64,000 bases of DNA, from positions 1 through 64,000 of the forward strand of contig JAFOMG010000008.1 in NCBI GenBank assembly GCA_017418975.1, read 5' to 3'. Both the position numbers and the translations under genes were made by a program. Below the pieces are notes generated by a model. It was given only the letters and a program-made list of their open reading frames with translations. It was not told the DNA's origin and did no database searches. Below, piece after piece: positions 1 through 7,606 of this stretch (within the stretch, counting starts at the first letter, position 1; every line of letters begins with the position of its first letter). This DNA is from Sphingomonas sp. Lineage in GTDB: Bacteria; Pseudomonadota; Alphaproteobacteria; Sphingomonadales; Sphingomonadaceae.

Positions 1-642
1 ATCGAGGACGAGGATGCCGTCGCCCGCACCGAGGCCGCCGCTTCCGACTATCTCGCCGAGGGCGCCGTCTCCCAGCTCATCGACGCCTATGTCGACCAGC
101 TCCGCAAGGTCGGCGTCGAGGCACTCCGCCGCCGTCCGCGCCCGAAGCGCGCCGAGGCCGCGCTGCGCCGTACCGAGGGGCCGCGCCTGCGCTCCGCCAC
201 CCATGGCATCGATCCCGCCGAGCTGGAGAAGCTCGAGGCCAAGCTGAGCCGCGACCGCGAGATCGTCGAGCGCCGGGTGTTCCAGACCGCCACGCTCGAC
301 GACCTCTCGCTCGACACCGGCGTCACCAAGGAACGCGTCCGCCAGATCACCAAGCGCGCCGCCAAGGCGATCGCGGAGATCGCCGCGAACGACCCGCGCT
401 TCGCCGTGATGGCCGAATATGGCCAGCCGGGCGCGCCCAAGCGCCGCCCCGCCCCGGCCGCGCGCACCACGCCGATCCTTCCCGACGCCAGCCTGCCGCA
501 CAATCGCCTGGCCAGCGTCCGCGCCGTCGACCCGAGCACGCTTTCGCCCGCCGCCACGACGGCCGCCGGCGAGCAGGCGGAGCGCGTCGAAGCGGTCCAG
601 CTTGCGGCCGCCCCGGCGCCGTCGAGCGCTTCGCTCCACTGA
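1..642 (+). CDS. Sigma-70-like protein, C-terminal part (5' end outside window)
   Basis: The frame is open from base 1, so the start lies upstream. The recognisable part is a region-4 helix-turn-helix around bases 286-380. There TLDDLSLDTGVTKERVRQI has the layout of sigma-70 region 4.2, which reads the -35 element. It is preceded by a charged stretch (AELEKLEAKLSRDREIVERR) and followed by about 80 residues rich in Ala and Pro with no recognised fold. The part before the helix-turn-helix does not look like ordinary sigma region 3. The protein could therefore be an alternative sigma factor or another DNA-binding protein using this fold. Recognition of the helix-turn-helix is good; the overall family is uncertain. 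Confidence 0.6.
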   Translation: MEDEDAVARTEAAASDYLAEGAVSQLIDAYVDQLRKVGVEALRRRPRPKRAEAALRRTEGPRLRSATHGIDPAELEKLEAKLSRDREIVERRVFQTATLDDLSLDTGVTKERVRQITKRAAKAIAEIAANDPRFAVMAEYGQPGAPKRRPAPAARTTPILPDASLPHNRLASVRAVDPSTLSPAATTAAGEQAERVEAVQLAAAPAPSSASLH

Positions 643-708
643 TCGCATCGGAACGCCACGCGCGTCCCGTCCCATCCTATAATGCTCCCGAGAGGGCTGG
701 AGGAACCG

Positions 709-1224
709 ATGCATCGCAATTTCGACTGGCATGGCACCGAGGATTTCCCCGGTTCGCTGCCGCGCCCCAATCGCCGCCTGACCGCGCTCGCGCAGGACGT
801 GGCGCGACTGGCCCGCCCCCTGCTGCCGGCCGGCAGCGAGCTGATCCTCGGCCTGGAGGCGACCGCCGACGGCCAGATCCACCTGCTGTGGTGGCGCCGC
901 CGCGACTTCCGGCGCGTCGCGATCATTTCCGCCACGCCCGACGCCTTCTGCCCGGAAGACACCGACGAGGGTGCGCTCCAGGATGCCGCGGCGGCGCTGC
1001 TCGACTATCTCGCCGGCCGCTGGCCGACTCCGCCGGGCGCGCTGGGCGCGATCACCGACGGCACCGGCGTGGCCTTCGCCCCCGATCATCCCGCGCCTTC
1101 GGCCGAGGGCTGGCTGCTCCGCCATGCCACCGGCGAAAGCACGCTGGCGATGATCCTCGACCTCGATCCGGCGGGCCCGTGCGGGCTGCTGACGGGTGGC
1201 CAGGCGGCAGGTTCATTCCACTAA
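709..1224 (+). CDS. Hypothetical protein, 171 aa
   Basis: I do not recognise this protein. An ATG at 682 is also in frame. I chose 709 (MHRNFDWHGTEDF) because GGAGGA lies 4-5 bases upstream. The product is soluble, with no signal peptide or membrane segment. It has a basic aromatic patch (LLWWRRRDFRR) near residue 60 and an acidic, proline-rich middle. It lies in the same direction as the sigma-like gene, 66 bp after it, and before the XRE regulator. Codon use matches its neighbours, so it is likely a real gene. No function can be inferred. Confidence 0.6.
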   Translation: MHRNFDWHGTEDFPGSLPRPNRRLTALAQDVARLARPLLPAGSELILGLEATADGQIHLLWWRRRDFRRVAIISATPDAFCPEDTDEGALQDAAAALLDYLAGRWPTPPGALGAITDGTGVAFAPDHPAPSAEGWLLRHATGESTLAMILDLDPAGPCGLLTGGQAAGSFH

Positions 1225-1250
1225 CGGAATGCCGTTTACCTTGTATTATC

Positions 1251-1266
1251 CTTGAATTGCTTCAAG
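1251..1266. promoter_or_regulatory. Inverted repeat upstream of the XRE regulator
   Basis: CTTGAA-ttgc-TTCAAG is a perfect 6-bp inverted repeat in the AT-richer gap between 1225 and 1320. Flanking TATC and GATA extend the symmetry imperfectly. It overlaps a weak promoter candidate (TTGAAT at 1252, AGAATC at 1275). It could be the regulator's own operator. This rests on position and symmetry only. Confidence 0.35.
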
Positions 1267-1320
1267 ATACCCTCAGAATCGAGGGGATCGGTCATGGCAA
1301 GCGCGAACGGCAGGGGTAAG

Positions 1321-2412
1321 ATGCGGGCGGGACCCGCAGGCGAACCCATGATCGACTTCTATCGTGCAATTGTCTTTCCGAACCGGGTGCGCGAACAGCG
1401 GCAGCGGCACGGCTTCGCCAAATTGCTGCGCCTGTCGGCGAGGATTCCGGAGATCCCCTATATTCGTCTTTCGAAGATCGAACGCGGCGAAGTCGTCGCG
1501 CGGCCGGACGAGCTTCGCCGCGTCGCCGCCGCGCTCGGCATCGCCCCGGCCGACCTGCTGCTCGACATCGACGCCGCCGATTTCGACATCGCCGCCTGGG
1601 CCGAGCCGTTCAGCGACGGCGCCCAGATCGACCTGAAGGAAGAGCGGTTCGCCGTGCTGCTCGGGGCCGCGCTGCGCGCCCGCCGCACGCTCGATCCCGC
1701 GCTGACCATCGCCCTGATCGAGCGCGACTATGGCCTGCCGCCGGTCAACCTCTCGCGCGTGGAGAATGCGCAGAAGCCGTTCAGCCGCTGGAACACGGCC
1801 GTCCAGCGCGCGCTGTTCGCGCTGTTCGGCGTCGCCGACGAACCCGCATTGCGTGCGGAAGTGGAGAAGCGCCGCGCCACGGGCGCGCTCGACGCGTTCC
1901 TCGCCACCATCGCCAATCCCGAGACCCGGATCGCCCGCACCCGCGAGCGCGTCGCCGAACTGCTGGCGGCGCTGCGCGAGGAAGCGCCCGCGCCGGCCGC
2001 CGTTCCGGCCGCGACGCCCTTGCCGCTCCCGGGCGCGCCGGTGACCGCGATCCGCCTGCTGCCGGTCTTCGGCGCGCCCCTGCCCCATGGACTGATCGGC
2101 CACCAGCCGACCGGCAAGACAGTGGAAGCCCCCCATATCGCGGGGCCCCGCGCCTTCGGCCTCAAGGTGTGCCGCGCCACGCTGGGCGGCGGCCTGCCCG
2201 CCCAGGCGATCGTGGTAGCCGATCCCGATCGCCTGCCGGTGCCCGGCGGGCTCGCCGCGCTGCGCGAGGAGGAAGGCTGGCGGCTGCTCTCGGTCGCATC
2301 GGGCCGCGACGGGCGGATGATCGGCTACAGCATCAATCCCGACATGGAAGTATCGCTCGACGACTGCGATCCGGCACGCCTGGCCGCGATCGTCTCTGCC
2401 GTCTTCCTCTGA
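1321..2412 (+). CDS. XRE-family regulator with a degenerate S24-like C-terminus
   Basis: This is probably a 363-aa DNA-binding regulator. The start at 1321 is favoured by AGGGG about 5 bases upstream; 1252, 1294 and 1351 are in-frame alternatives. Residues 20-84 form an XRE-type helix-turn-helix (YIRLSKIERGEVVARPDEL). Residues about 110-175 look like a second, divergent one (VNLSRVENAQKPFSRW). The last 115 residues resemble the sensor fold of LexA/S24 regulators (AFGLKVCRATLGGGLP, then AIVVADPDRLPVPGG). The usual catalytic Ser (GDSM-like) and Lys are not visible, so self-cleavage is unlikely. No phage genes are adjacent. Target and signal are unknown. Confidence 0.7.
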   Translation: MRAGPAGEPMIDFYRAIVFPNRVREQRQRHGFAKLLRLSARIPEIPYIRLSKIERGEVVARPDELRRVAAALGIAPADLLLDIDAADFDIAAWAEPFSDGAQIDLKEERFAVLLGAALRARRTLDPALTIALIERDYGLPPVNLSRVENAQKPFSRWNTAVQRALFALFGVADEPALRAEVEKRRATGALDAFLATIANPETRIARTRERVAELLAALREEAPAPAAVPAATPLPLPGAPVTAIRLLPVFGAPLPHGLIGHQPTGKTVEAPHIAGPRAFGLKVCRATLGGGLPAQAIVVADPDRLPVPGGLAALREEEGWRLLSVASGRDGRMIGYSINPDMEVSLDDCDPARLAAIVSAVFL

Positions 2413-2441
2413 TCGCGGCGCCCGTGCTAGGGCGCGCTCCC

Positions 2442-3113
2442 ATGGGGATCATCGTCGCGATCGAGGGCGCCGACGGCGTCGGCAAGAACACCATTTCGAG
2501 GCTGCTCTGCGAAACGCTCCAGGCAGCGGGCAAGACCGCCACGGTGATCGGCTTCCCACGCTATGGCGAGACCGTCGCCGGCGTGACGATCGGCCGCTAC
2601 ATGGCCGGCGACATGCCCGTTCCGGTACGCCCCCATGCCGCCGCGACGCTCTATGCGCTCGACCGGTTCGAGTGGCGCGACCAGATCCTGGCCGCGGCCG
2701 CGGCGCATGACGTGCTGATCTTCGACCGCTACGTCGCCTCGAACATGGCCTATCAGGGCGCGCGCGTGCCGGCGGAGGAAAGCCGCGCGCTGATGGAATG
2801 GATCCTGGCGCTCGAGACCGGCCAGTTCGCCCTGCCCGCCCCCGCCCTCTCCATCTATCTGAACACACCCTGGGAACTGGCCCGCGCGCTGATCCTGCAA
2901 AAGGCCGAGCGCAGCTATACCAGCAAGAGCTTCGACGAATATGAGGCCGATGTCGCGCTCCAGCAGCGGGTGCGGGGCAATTACGAAGCGATCGTGGCGG
3001 CCGGCCTGCTCGGCCCGTGGCGGATGGTGCACGCCAGCGCGGACGGGACGATGCGCCCGCCGGCCGAGATCGTCGGCGAGATCCTCGCGCTGCTGGAAGC
3101 GGTTCCGCAATAA
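2442..3113 (+). CDS. tmk: Thymidylate kinase (dTMP kinase)
   Basis: It phosphorylates dTMP to dTDP with ATP in the cytosol. The P-loop is EGADGVGKNT near residues 8-17, with Asn where most dTMP kinases have Thr or Ser; variants at this position occur in some actinobacterial enzymes. Other family signatures are FPRYGET (substrate loop), FDRYVASNMAYQGAR (the DR motif) and a lid region near KAERSYTSK. The 223-aa length fits. The start at ATG 2442 gives MGIIVAIEG, the normal N-terminus, 29 bp after the preceding stop. The surroundings are not the usual holB/tmk block, so it may be a second paralogue; that cannot be tested here. Confidence 0.85.
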   Translation: MGIIVAIEGADGVGKNTISRLLCETLQAAGKTATVIGFPRYGETVAGVTIGRYMAGDMPVPVRPHAAATLYALDRFEWRDQILAAAAAHDVLIFDRYVASNMAYQGARVPAEESRALMEWILALETGQFALPAPALSIYLNTPWELARALILQKAERSYTSKSFDEYEADVALQQRVRGNYEAIVAAGLLGPWRMVHASADGTMRPPAEIVGEILALLEAVPQ

Positions 3114-3135
3114 GGCGTAAAGCGGCGCGACCGGC

Positions 3136-3175
3136 TTGACAGCCCACCCCGTGGCGCCGCATGGTAGCGCTATCA
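3136..3175 (+). promoter_or_regulatory. Promoter with LacI-type operator before xylX
   Basis: A TTGACA -35 hexamer lies at 3136-3141. The near-palindrome TGGTAGCGCTATCA at 3162-3175 covers the -10 region. It is the exact reverse complement of the site before the GH3 gene and differs by one base from the perfect dyad before manD. The 26-bp distance from -35 to operator is the same as at manD. Binding here should block transcription; the cognate regulator is inferred to be the LacI protein at 11121-12215. Confidence 0.75.
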
Positions 3176-3185
3176 AAAGCGGATA

Positions 3186-4325
3186 TTGGGGCGAGAGGAT
3201 TTGAAAGCGTCTCCGGCGGAAGTGCTGCCTGTCGATCATGACAAGGCGATTCTGGTTGGTCGTGTCCTGACGGAAGCGGGGCCCAGCCCCGTGATCCTGC
3301 GCGACGGCCGGATCCTCGACGTATCGGCCAGCGCCGCAACCGTCTCCGATCTGCTCGACCATACCGATCCGGCGGGCGTTGCCGGCATCGACATCGGTGC
3401 CATAGCCGATATTGGTAGCGATAACGGCCCCGTCCTGCTCGCCCCGATCGACCTGCAATGCGTCAAGGCCTGCGGCGTCACCTTCGCGCTCTCGGCGATC
3501 GAGCGGGTGATCGAGGAGCGCGCCCGCGGCGATGCCGACAAGGCGGCGGCGATCCGCGGCGACCTGGAGGCCAGGATCGGCTCGGGCATCCGCGCGGTCG
3601 TTCCCGGCAGCCCCGAGGCGGCGAGCCTGAAGGCCGCGCTGATCGAGGCGGGCATGTGGTCGCAATATCTCGAGGTCGCGATCGGCCCCGATGCCGAAGT
3701 GTTCACCAAGGCGCCCGTGCTTTCCGCGGTCGGCTGGGGAGCGGACATCGGCGTGCGCTCGGATAGCGACTGGAACAATCCCGAGCCCGAAGTGGTGCTG
3801 ATCGTCGACCGGCACGGCACCCCCCGGGGCGCGACGCTGGGCAACGACGTCAATCTGCGCGACTTCGAGGGACGCAGCGCCCTGCTGCTGGGCAAGGCCA
3901 AGGACAACAACGCCTCGACTGCGCTGGGGCCGTTCATCCGCCTGTTCGACGACGGCTTCACCATGGACGATGTCCGCGCCGCCGAGATCGACCTGGCCAT
4001 CGACGGGCCCGAGGGCTATCGCCTGGAGGGCACCAACAAGATGAGCCAGATCAGCCGCGATCCCACCGAGCTGGTCCGCCAGGCGCTGAGCGAGCATCAA
4101 TATCCGGACGGCTTCGCGCTGTTCCTCGGCACGCTGTTCGCCCCGATCCAGGATCGCGACCATCCGGGCCGCGGCTTCACCCACAAGGACGGCGACCTGG
4201 TGCGCATCTCGAGCCCGAAGCTCGGCACCCTCGCCAACCGCGTCACCACCTCCAAGGCGGCCGCGCCCTGGACGTTCGGCATCCGCGAGCTGATGCGCAA
4301 CCTGGCGGGCCGCGGCCTGCTGTGA
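3186..4325 (+). CDS. xylX: 2-keto-3-deoxy-D-xylonate dehydratase (XylX, FAH family)
   Basis: This is the fourth enzyme of the Weimberg pathway. It dehydrates 2-keto-3-deoxy-D-xylonate to alpha-ketoglutarate semialdehyde. The 379-aa protein belongs to the fumarylacetoacetate hydrolase superfamily. Blocks strongly recalling Caulobacter XylX are LLAPIDLQCVKACGVTFA, AAGMWSQYLEV-like WSQYLEVAIGPDAE, NNPEPEVVL, GNDVNLRDFEGRSALLLGKA and GFTHKDGDLV. The start is uncertain: TTG 3186, TTG 3201 and GTG 3222 are all possible and none has a convincing ribosome site. It is first in a xylX-xylB-xylC run under a LacI-type operator. The semialdehyde dehydrogenase needed next (xylA of Caulobacter) is not in the window. 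Confidence 0.9.
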   Translation: MGREDLKASPAEVLPVDHDKAILVGRVLTEAGPSPVILRDGRILDVSASAATVSDLLDHTDPAGVAGIDIGAIADIGSDNGPVLLAPIDLQCVKACGVTFALSAIERVIEERARGDADKAAAIRGDLEARIGSGIRAVVPGSPEAASLKAALIEAGMWSQYLEVAIGPDAEVFTKAPVLSAVGWGADIGVRSDSDWNNPEPEVVLIVDRHGTPRGATLGNDVNLRDFEGRSALLLGKAKDNNASTALGPFIRLFDDGFTMDDVRAAEIDLAIDGPEGYRLEGTNKMSQISRDPTELVRQALSEHQYPDGFALFLGTLFAPIQDRDHPGRGFTHKDGDLVRISSPKLGTLANRVTTSKAAAPWTFGIRELMRNLAGRGLL

Positions 4326-4391
4326 GCGATTTACTCGGACAAATTAAACGCTATTCCAAGGTACCCTGTTCTCATGTCGGAAGCTGATCCC

Positions 4392-5171
4392 ATGCACGTG
4401 CCGCTCACTCGCGATCAGCGCGCCCTCTATCCGAGCCTGAAGGGCAAGCGCGTGCTGATCACCGGCGGCGGATCAGGCATCGGCGCCGGCATGGTCGAGG
4501 GCTTTGTCCGCCAGGGCTGCGACGTCACCTTCTTCGACATCGCCGATACGGAGTCGCAGGCACTGATCGCCGGCCTCGCCGGCCTGGGGCAGCCGCCGGT
4601 CTACGAGCATGTCGACCTGACCGACGTGGCCGGTGCCAAGGCCCGGATCGCGCGGCTGATCGAGGATTTCGGCAGCTTCGACATCCTGGTGAACAACGCC
4701 GCGAACGACGATCGCCACACGATCGAGGAAGTCACGGAAGAATACTGGGAAAACCGGCTCAACGTGAACCTGCGGCACCTGTTCTTCTGCGCCCAGGCGG
4801 TGATCCCGGGGATGAAGGCCAAGGGCGCCGGCGTGATCATCAACCTGGGCTCGATCTCCTGGCATCTCGCGCTGGAGGAGCTGACGCTCTATCAGACGGC
4901 CAAGGCCGCGATCGAGGGCCTGACCCGCAGCTTCGCGCGCGAGCTGGGCCCCGACAATATCCGCTCGGTCTGCATCGTGCCCGGCAATGTGAAGACCCCG
5001 CGCCAGATGAAATGGTACACGCCCGAGGGCGAGGCGGAGATCGTCAAGGCCCAGTGCCTGAAGGGCCGGCTGGTGCCCGACGACATCGCGGCGATGGCGC
5101 TGTTCCTCGCCTCGGACGACGCACGGCTGATCACCGGCCACGAATATTTCGTCGACGCGGGCTGGCGCTGA
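4392..5171 (+). CDS. xylB: D-xylose 1-dehydrogenase (XylB, SDR family)
   Basis: It oxidises D-xylose to xylonolactone with NAD+, the first step of the Weimberg pathway. It is a classical short-chain dehydrogenase of 259 aa. The Rossmann motif TGGGSGIGAG starts near residue 24, NNAANDD near 101, and the catalytic residues are Ser154, Tyr167 and Lys171 (YQTAK). GSISWHLALEEL, VPGNVKT, KWYTPEGEAEIV, AAQCLKGR-like AQCLKGRLVP and the GHEYFVDAGWR end closely recall Caulobacter XylB. I chose ATG 4392 because GGAAG sits 8 bases upstream; ATG 4374 is the alternative. It lies between xylX and xylC, 3 bp before the latter. Confidence 0.93.
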   Translation: MHVPLTRDQRALYPSLKGKRVLITGGGSGIGAGMVEGFVRQGCDVTFFDIADTESQALIAGLAGLGQPPVYEHVDLTDVAGAKARIARLIEDFGSFDILVNNAANDDRHTIEEVTEEYWENRLNVNLRHLFFCAQAVIPGMKAKGAGVIINLGSISWHLALEELTLYQTAKAAIEGLTRSFARELGPDNIRSVCIVPGNVKTPRQMKWYTPEGEAEIVKAQCLKGRLVPDDIAAMALFLASDDARLITGHEYFVDAGWR

Positions 5172-5174
5172 GCG

Positions 5175-6062
5175 ATGGGCGTGGTGACCTCGGCACCGGC
5201 AAGTGCCTGGTCGCTCGCCGCGCCGCTGCTCGAAGGGCCGGTCTGGGTGGCGCGCGACGCCGCCCTGTGGTTCGTCGACATCAAGGGCCACGCCATCCAT
5301 CGCTACGATCCCGCGACGGGCGACAGGCGCAGCTGGAGCGCGCCCGGCCAGGTGGGCTTCGTGCTGCCCGTGGCGAGCGGCGGCTTCGTCGCGGGGCTGC
5401 AGACCGGGCTTGCCCGGTTCGATCCGGCTGGCGGCGGCTTCGCGCACCTGGTCGATCCCGAACCGGAAAGGCCGGGAAACCGGCTGAACGACGCCACCGT
5501 CGATCCCGCCGGCCGGCTATGGTTCGGCACGATGGACGACAGCGAGGCCGCCGATACCGGCGCGATCTACCGGCTGGCGGCGGATGGCCGCTGCATCGCC
5601 GCGAGCCCCTTCACCGCGATCACCAACGGCCCGGCGGTGAGCCCCGACGGGCGGACGCTCTACCATATCGATACGCTGGGCGGCGTGATCCATGCCTGTG
5701 ACCTGGCCACGGACGGCAGCCTGACCAACCGGCGGGAATTCGCCCGCATCCCCAACGAGCAGGGCTATCCCGACGGGCCGACCGTGGACGCGGAAGGCTG
5801 CCTGTGGGTGGGGCTCTACAAGGGATCGGCGGTGCGCCGCTACGCTCCCTCCGGGGAACTGCTGGAGACCGTGCCGTTTCCCGTCGACGCGATCACCAAG
5901 ATCGCCTTTGGCGGGCCCGATCAGCGAACGGTCTATGCGACCACCGCCAACAAGCACCTCTCCCCGGCGGAGAAGGCGGCGACCCCGCAGGCGGGGGACC
6001 TGTTCGCCTTTCGCGTCTCGGTGCCCGGCGTGGCCGGCGCGCTGATCCAGGAAGGCGTCTGA
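5175..6062 (+). CDS. xylC: Xylonolactonase (XylC, SMP-30/gluconolactonase family)
   Basis: It opens D-xylono-lactone to D-xylonate, step two of the Weimberg pathway. The 295-aa product is a six-bladed propeller of the SMP-30 family. The metal and catalytic positions expected from the family are visible: Glu20 (LLEGPVW), Asn151 (AITNGPAVSPDGRTLY) and Asp200 (GYPDGPTVDAEG). There is no signal peptide, which fits a cytosolic step between XylB and XylD. It starts 3 bp after xylB with only a weak ribosome site, suggesting translational coupling. The conserved NRLNDATVDPAGRLWFGTM block confirms the family. Context gives the xylose specificity; the sequence alone would not separate it from gluconolactonase. 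Confidence 0.88.
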   Translation: MGVVTSAPASAWSLAAPLLEGPVWVARDAALWFVDIKGHAIHRYDPATGDRRSWSAPGQVGFVLPVASGGFVAGLQTGLARFDPAGGGFAHLVDPEPERPGNRLNDATVDPAGRLWFGTMDDSEAADTGAIYRLAADGRCIAASPFTAITNGPAVSPDGRTLYHIDTLGGVIHACDLATDGSLTNRREFARIPNEQGYPDGPTVDAEGCLWVGLYKGSAVRRYAPSGELLETVPFPVDAITKIAFGGPDQRTVYATTANKHLSPAEKAATPQAGDLFAFRVSVPGVAGALIQEGV

Positions 6063-6130
6063 GCCCCGGCGGGGAGGATTGGCTGAACTGCAACATGCCT
6101 GGCAGATGCGAGCCCCGAAGAAAGGCAATT

Positions 6131-6151
6131 ATAGTCAATAATATTGACTAT
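6131..6151. promoter_or_regulatory. Perfect palindrome before the MarR gene (probable operator)
   Basis: The arms ATAGTCAATA (6131-6140) and TATTGACTAT (6142-6151) are exact inverted repeats around one central A, in an AT-rich island 18 bp before the MarR start. Size and placement are typical of MarR autoregulatory sites. No second copy was noticed elsewhere in the window. Confidence 0.75.
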
Positions 6152-6169
6152 CTAGAATTGGGACTGTAA

Positions 6170-6637
6170 ATGTCCCTTATGACGGACCAAGCCTCCCTTC
6201 CAATTCCCCTGCCCGCCTTGCTGCGCCACGCGCGTCACACCTATGGCGCCGCGATGCGGGCGGCGCTGGTAGCGAGCGGCCATGACGACATCCCCGGCAA
6301 CGGGCTCTATGTGATCGGCGCGCTGGCGCTGGGCGAGGCGCCCCTCGCCCAGATCATCCGGGAGCTGCGGGTGAGCAAACAGGCGGCCGGCCAGCTGGTG
6401 GATGCGCTGGTGCTGCGCGGCTATCTCGACCGGCAGGTCGACCCGGCGGACCGGCGCCGGCTGACGGTGACGCTAACCGAGCGCGGCCGCGCCGCCGCCG
6501 ACACGCAGATCGCCGCGCGCATGGCGATCGATGCCGAGCTGGCCGCACGGATGGGCGCGGAGAAGATCCGCCACGCCCGCGACGTGCTCACCGCGCTGAT
6601 CGACATCGGCCATGGGGCCGAGGGCGATAGCGAGTGA
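6170..6637 (+). CDS. MarR-family transcriptional regulator
   Basis: A 155-aa dimeric winged-helix regulator. The recognition region is APLAQIIRELRVSKQAAGQ (residues about 57-75), followed by the wing DRQVDPADRRRLTVTLTERG, the standard MarR arrangement with the DxR salt bridge. There is no membrane segment or obvious Cys sensor. The perfect 10+1+10 palindrome 18 bp upstream is the likely autoregulatory site. It follows xylC by 107 bp in the same direction, but the palindrome suggests its own promoter. Its other targets and its ligand are unknown; a link to xylose is not shown by the sequence. Confidence 0.85.
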   Translation: MSLMTDQASLPIPLPALLRHARHTYGAAMRAALVASGHDDIPGNGLYVIGALALGEAPLAQIIRELRVSKQAAGQLVDALVLRGYLDRQVDPADRRRLTVTLTERGRAAADTQIAARMAIDAELAARMGAEKIRHARDVLTALIDIGHGAEGDSE

Positions 6638-6843
6638 GCAATGGCTCCGCTGCCCAGCGATCAGGAGACCGTAGCAGACCCCCGTCATAGGGTGATAGGG
6701 GATGTTCGAAGCAATCGCGCGGAGGCTTGCCGGAAACGGCAAGACGAGCCTCGCCCACCTTGCCCCTGGCCCGGGATTCCCGCCGGCGCGGGGATGACGA
6801 GGAAGGGATGACGGAGTCTGCCGATTGAATCCTGACCCTGGCC

Positions 6844-6865
6844 CTCTCCCTCCCCGGGGAGAGAG
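6844..6865 (-). terminator. GC-rich hairpin after the acetyltransferase gene
   Basis: CTCTC-cc-TCCCC pairs with GGGGA-GAGAG, a stem with a two-base bulge, 18 bp past the stop of the minus-strand acetyltransferase. There is no U-tract, so its function as a terminator is inferred from position. The rest of the gap from 6638 holds only low-complexity GC-rich sequence with a partial CCGGGATTCCCG-type symmetry. Confidence 0.45.
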
Positions 6866-6883
6866 AAGGTGCCGCTCAGAACG

Positions 6884-7558
6884 TCAGGCCGGCCCCAGCA
6901 CCGTCACGTTCACATCGATGCGGTGGCGATAGCCGAGGCGCTCGTACAGGCCGATAGCCGACGCATTGTCCGCATAGGCGTGCAGGAAGGGTATTTCCCC
7001 GCGCGCCACGATCCGGGCGGCGACCACCCGCATCAGCTTGCCGGCAAGGCCCAGGCCGCGAAAATCGGGATGGGTGCACACGCCGCTGACTTCGGTGAAG
7101 TCGCGCGGCTTCATCCGCTCGCCCGCCATCGCGATCAGCCGCCCCTCGTGCCGGATGCCGATGAACCCGCCAAGCTGATGGGTGCGAGCGAAGAAGGGCC
7201 CGGGCTCGGTGAGCAGGGCGAGCGCCAGCATCTCGGCCGCGTCGGCGTCACCCAGTTCGAGAAAGGCGAAATCGGGATCGGCGGGCGCGGGATGCTCCGC
7301 GACCATCTGGACGCCCATGCGGTGCTTCAGGACGATCGCGTCCGGGACGGGAGGCAGCGGGTCCTTCTCCAGCACGATCGCCGGCCCGGTGCGGGCAACC
7401 AGCGCACCGAGCGCCGCCAGCGGTTCGTAGCCGTGGTTCACCACGGTGGCGAAAGTCGCATAGTCGCCGTCATAGCGCTGGGCGAGCCCCGCGCCGCGCG
7501 CGAGATGCTGCTGGCGGGAACAGAGCGCGGACCAGGCGGGATTGTCGAGCGGGTGCAT
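6884..7558 (-). CDS. GNAT-family N-acetyltransferase
   Basis: A 224-aa cytosolic acyl-CoA-dependent N-acyltransferase. The C-terminal half carries the GNAT core. Motif A is EVSGVCTHPDFRGLGLAGKL, with the acetyl-CoA pyrophosphate loop RGLGLAGK. Motif B is FLHAYADNASAIGLYERLGY. The N-terminal half is a degenerate second GNAT-like lobe, as in FR47-type proteins. The substrate cannot be told from sequence. It lies 48 bp downstream of xylD on the same strand, but a strong hairpin (7576-7601) separates them. It is probably only incidentally linked to xylose metabolism. Confidence 0.8.
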   Translation of the reverse strand: MHPLDNPAWSALCSRQQHLARGAGLAQRYDGDYATFATVVNHGYEPLAALGALVARTGPAIVLEKDPLPPVPDAIVLKHRMGVQMVAEHPAPADPDFAFLELGDADAAEMLALALLTEPGPFFARTHQLGGFIGIRHEGRLIAMAGERMKPRDFTEVSGVCTHPDFRGLGLAGKLMRVVAARIVARGEIPFLHAYADNASAIGLYERLGYRHRIDVNVTVLGPA

Positions 7559-7575
7559 GGCGAAGTCCCTACCTC

Positions 7576-7601
7576 ATTCCTCCCCCCGGAGGGGGAGGAA
7601 T
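7576..7601 (-). terminator. Perfect 11-bp hairpin after xylD
   Basis: ATTCCTCCCCC (7576-7586) and GGGGGAGGAAT (7591-7601) are exact inverted repeats around a CGGA loop, 6 bp beyond the xylD stop. On the minus strand there is no clear U-run. It belongs to a window-wide family of CTCCCC/GGGGAG hairpins found at gene ends. Confidence 0.6.
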
Positions 7602-7606
7602 TTGGG

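Noticed and set aside
1321..2412. Prophage repressor marking an integrated phage
   Set aside because: No integrase, structural or lysis genes and no attachment-site repeats were seen on either side.
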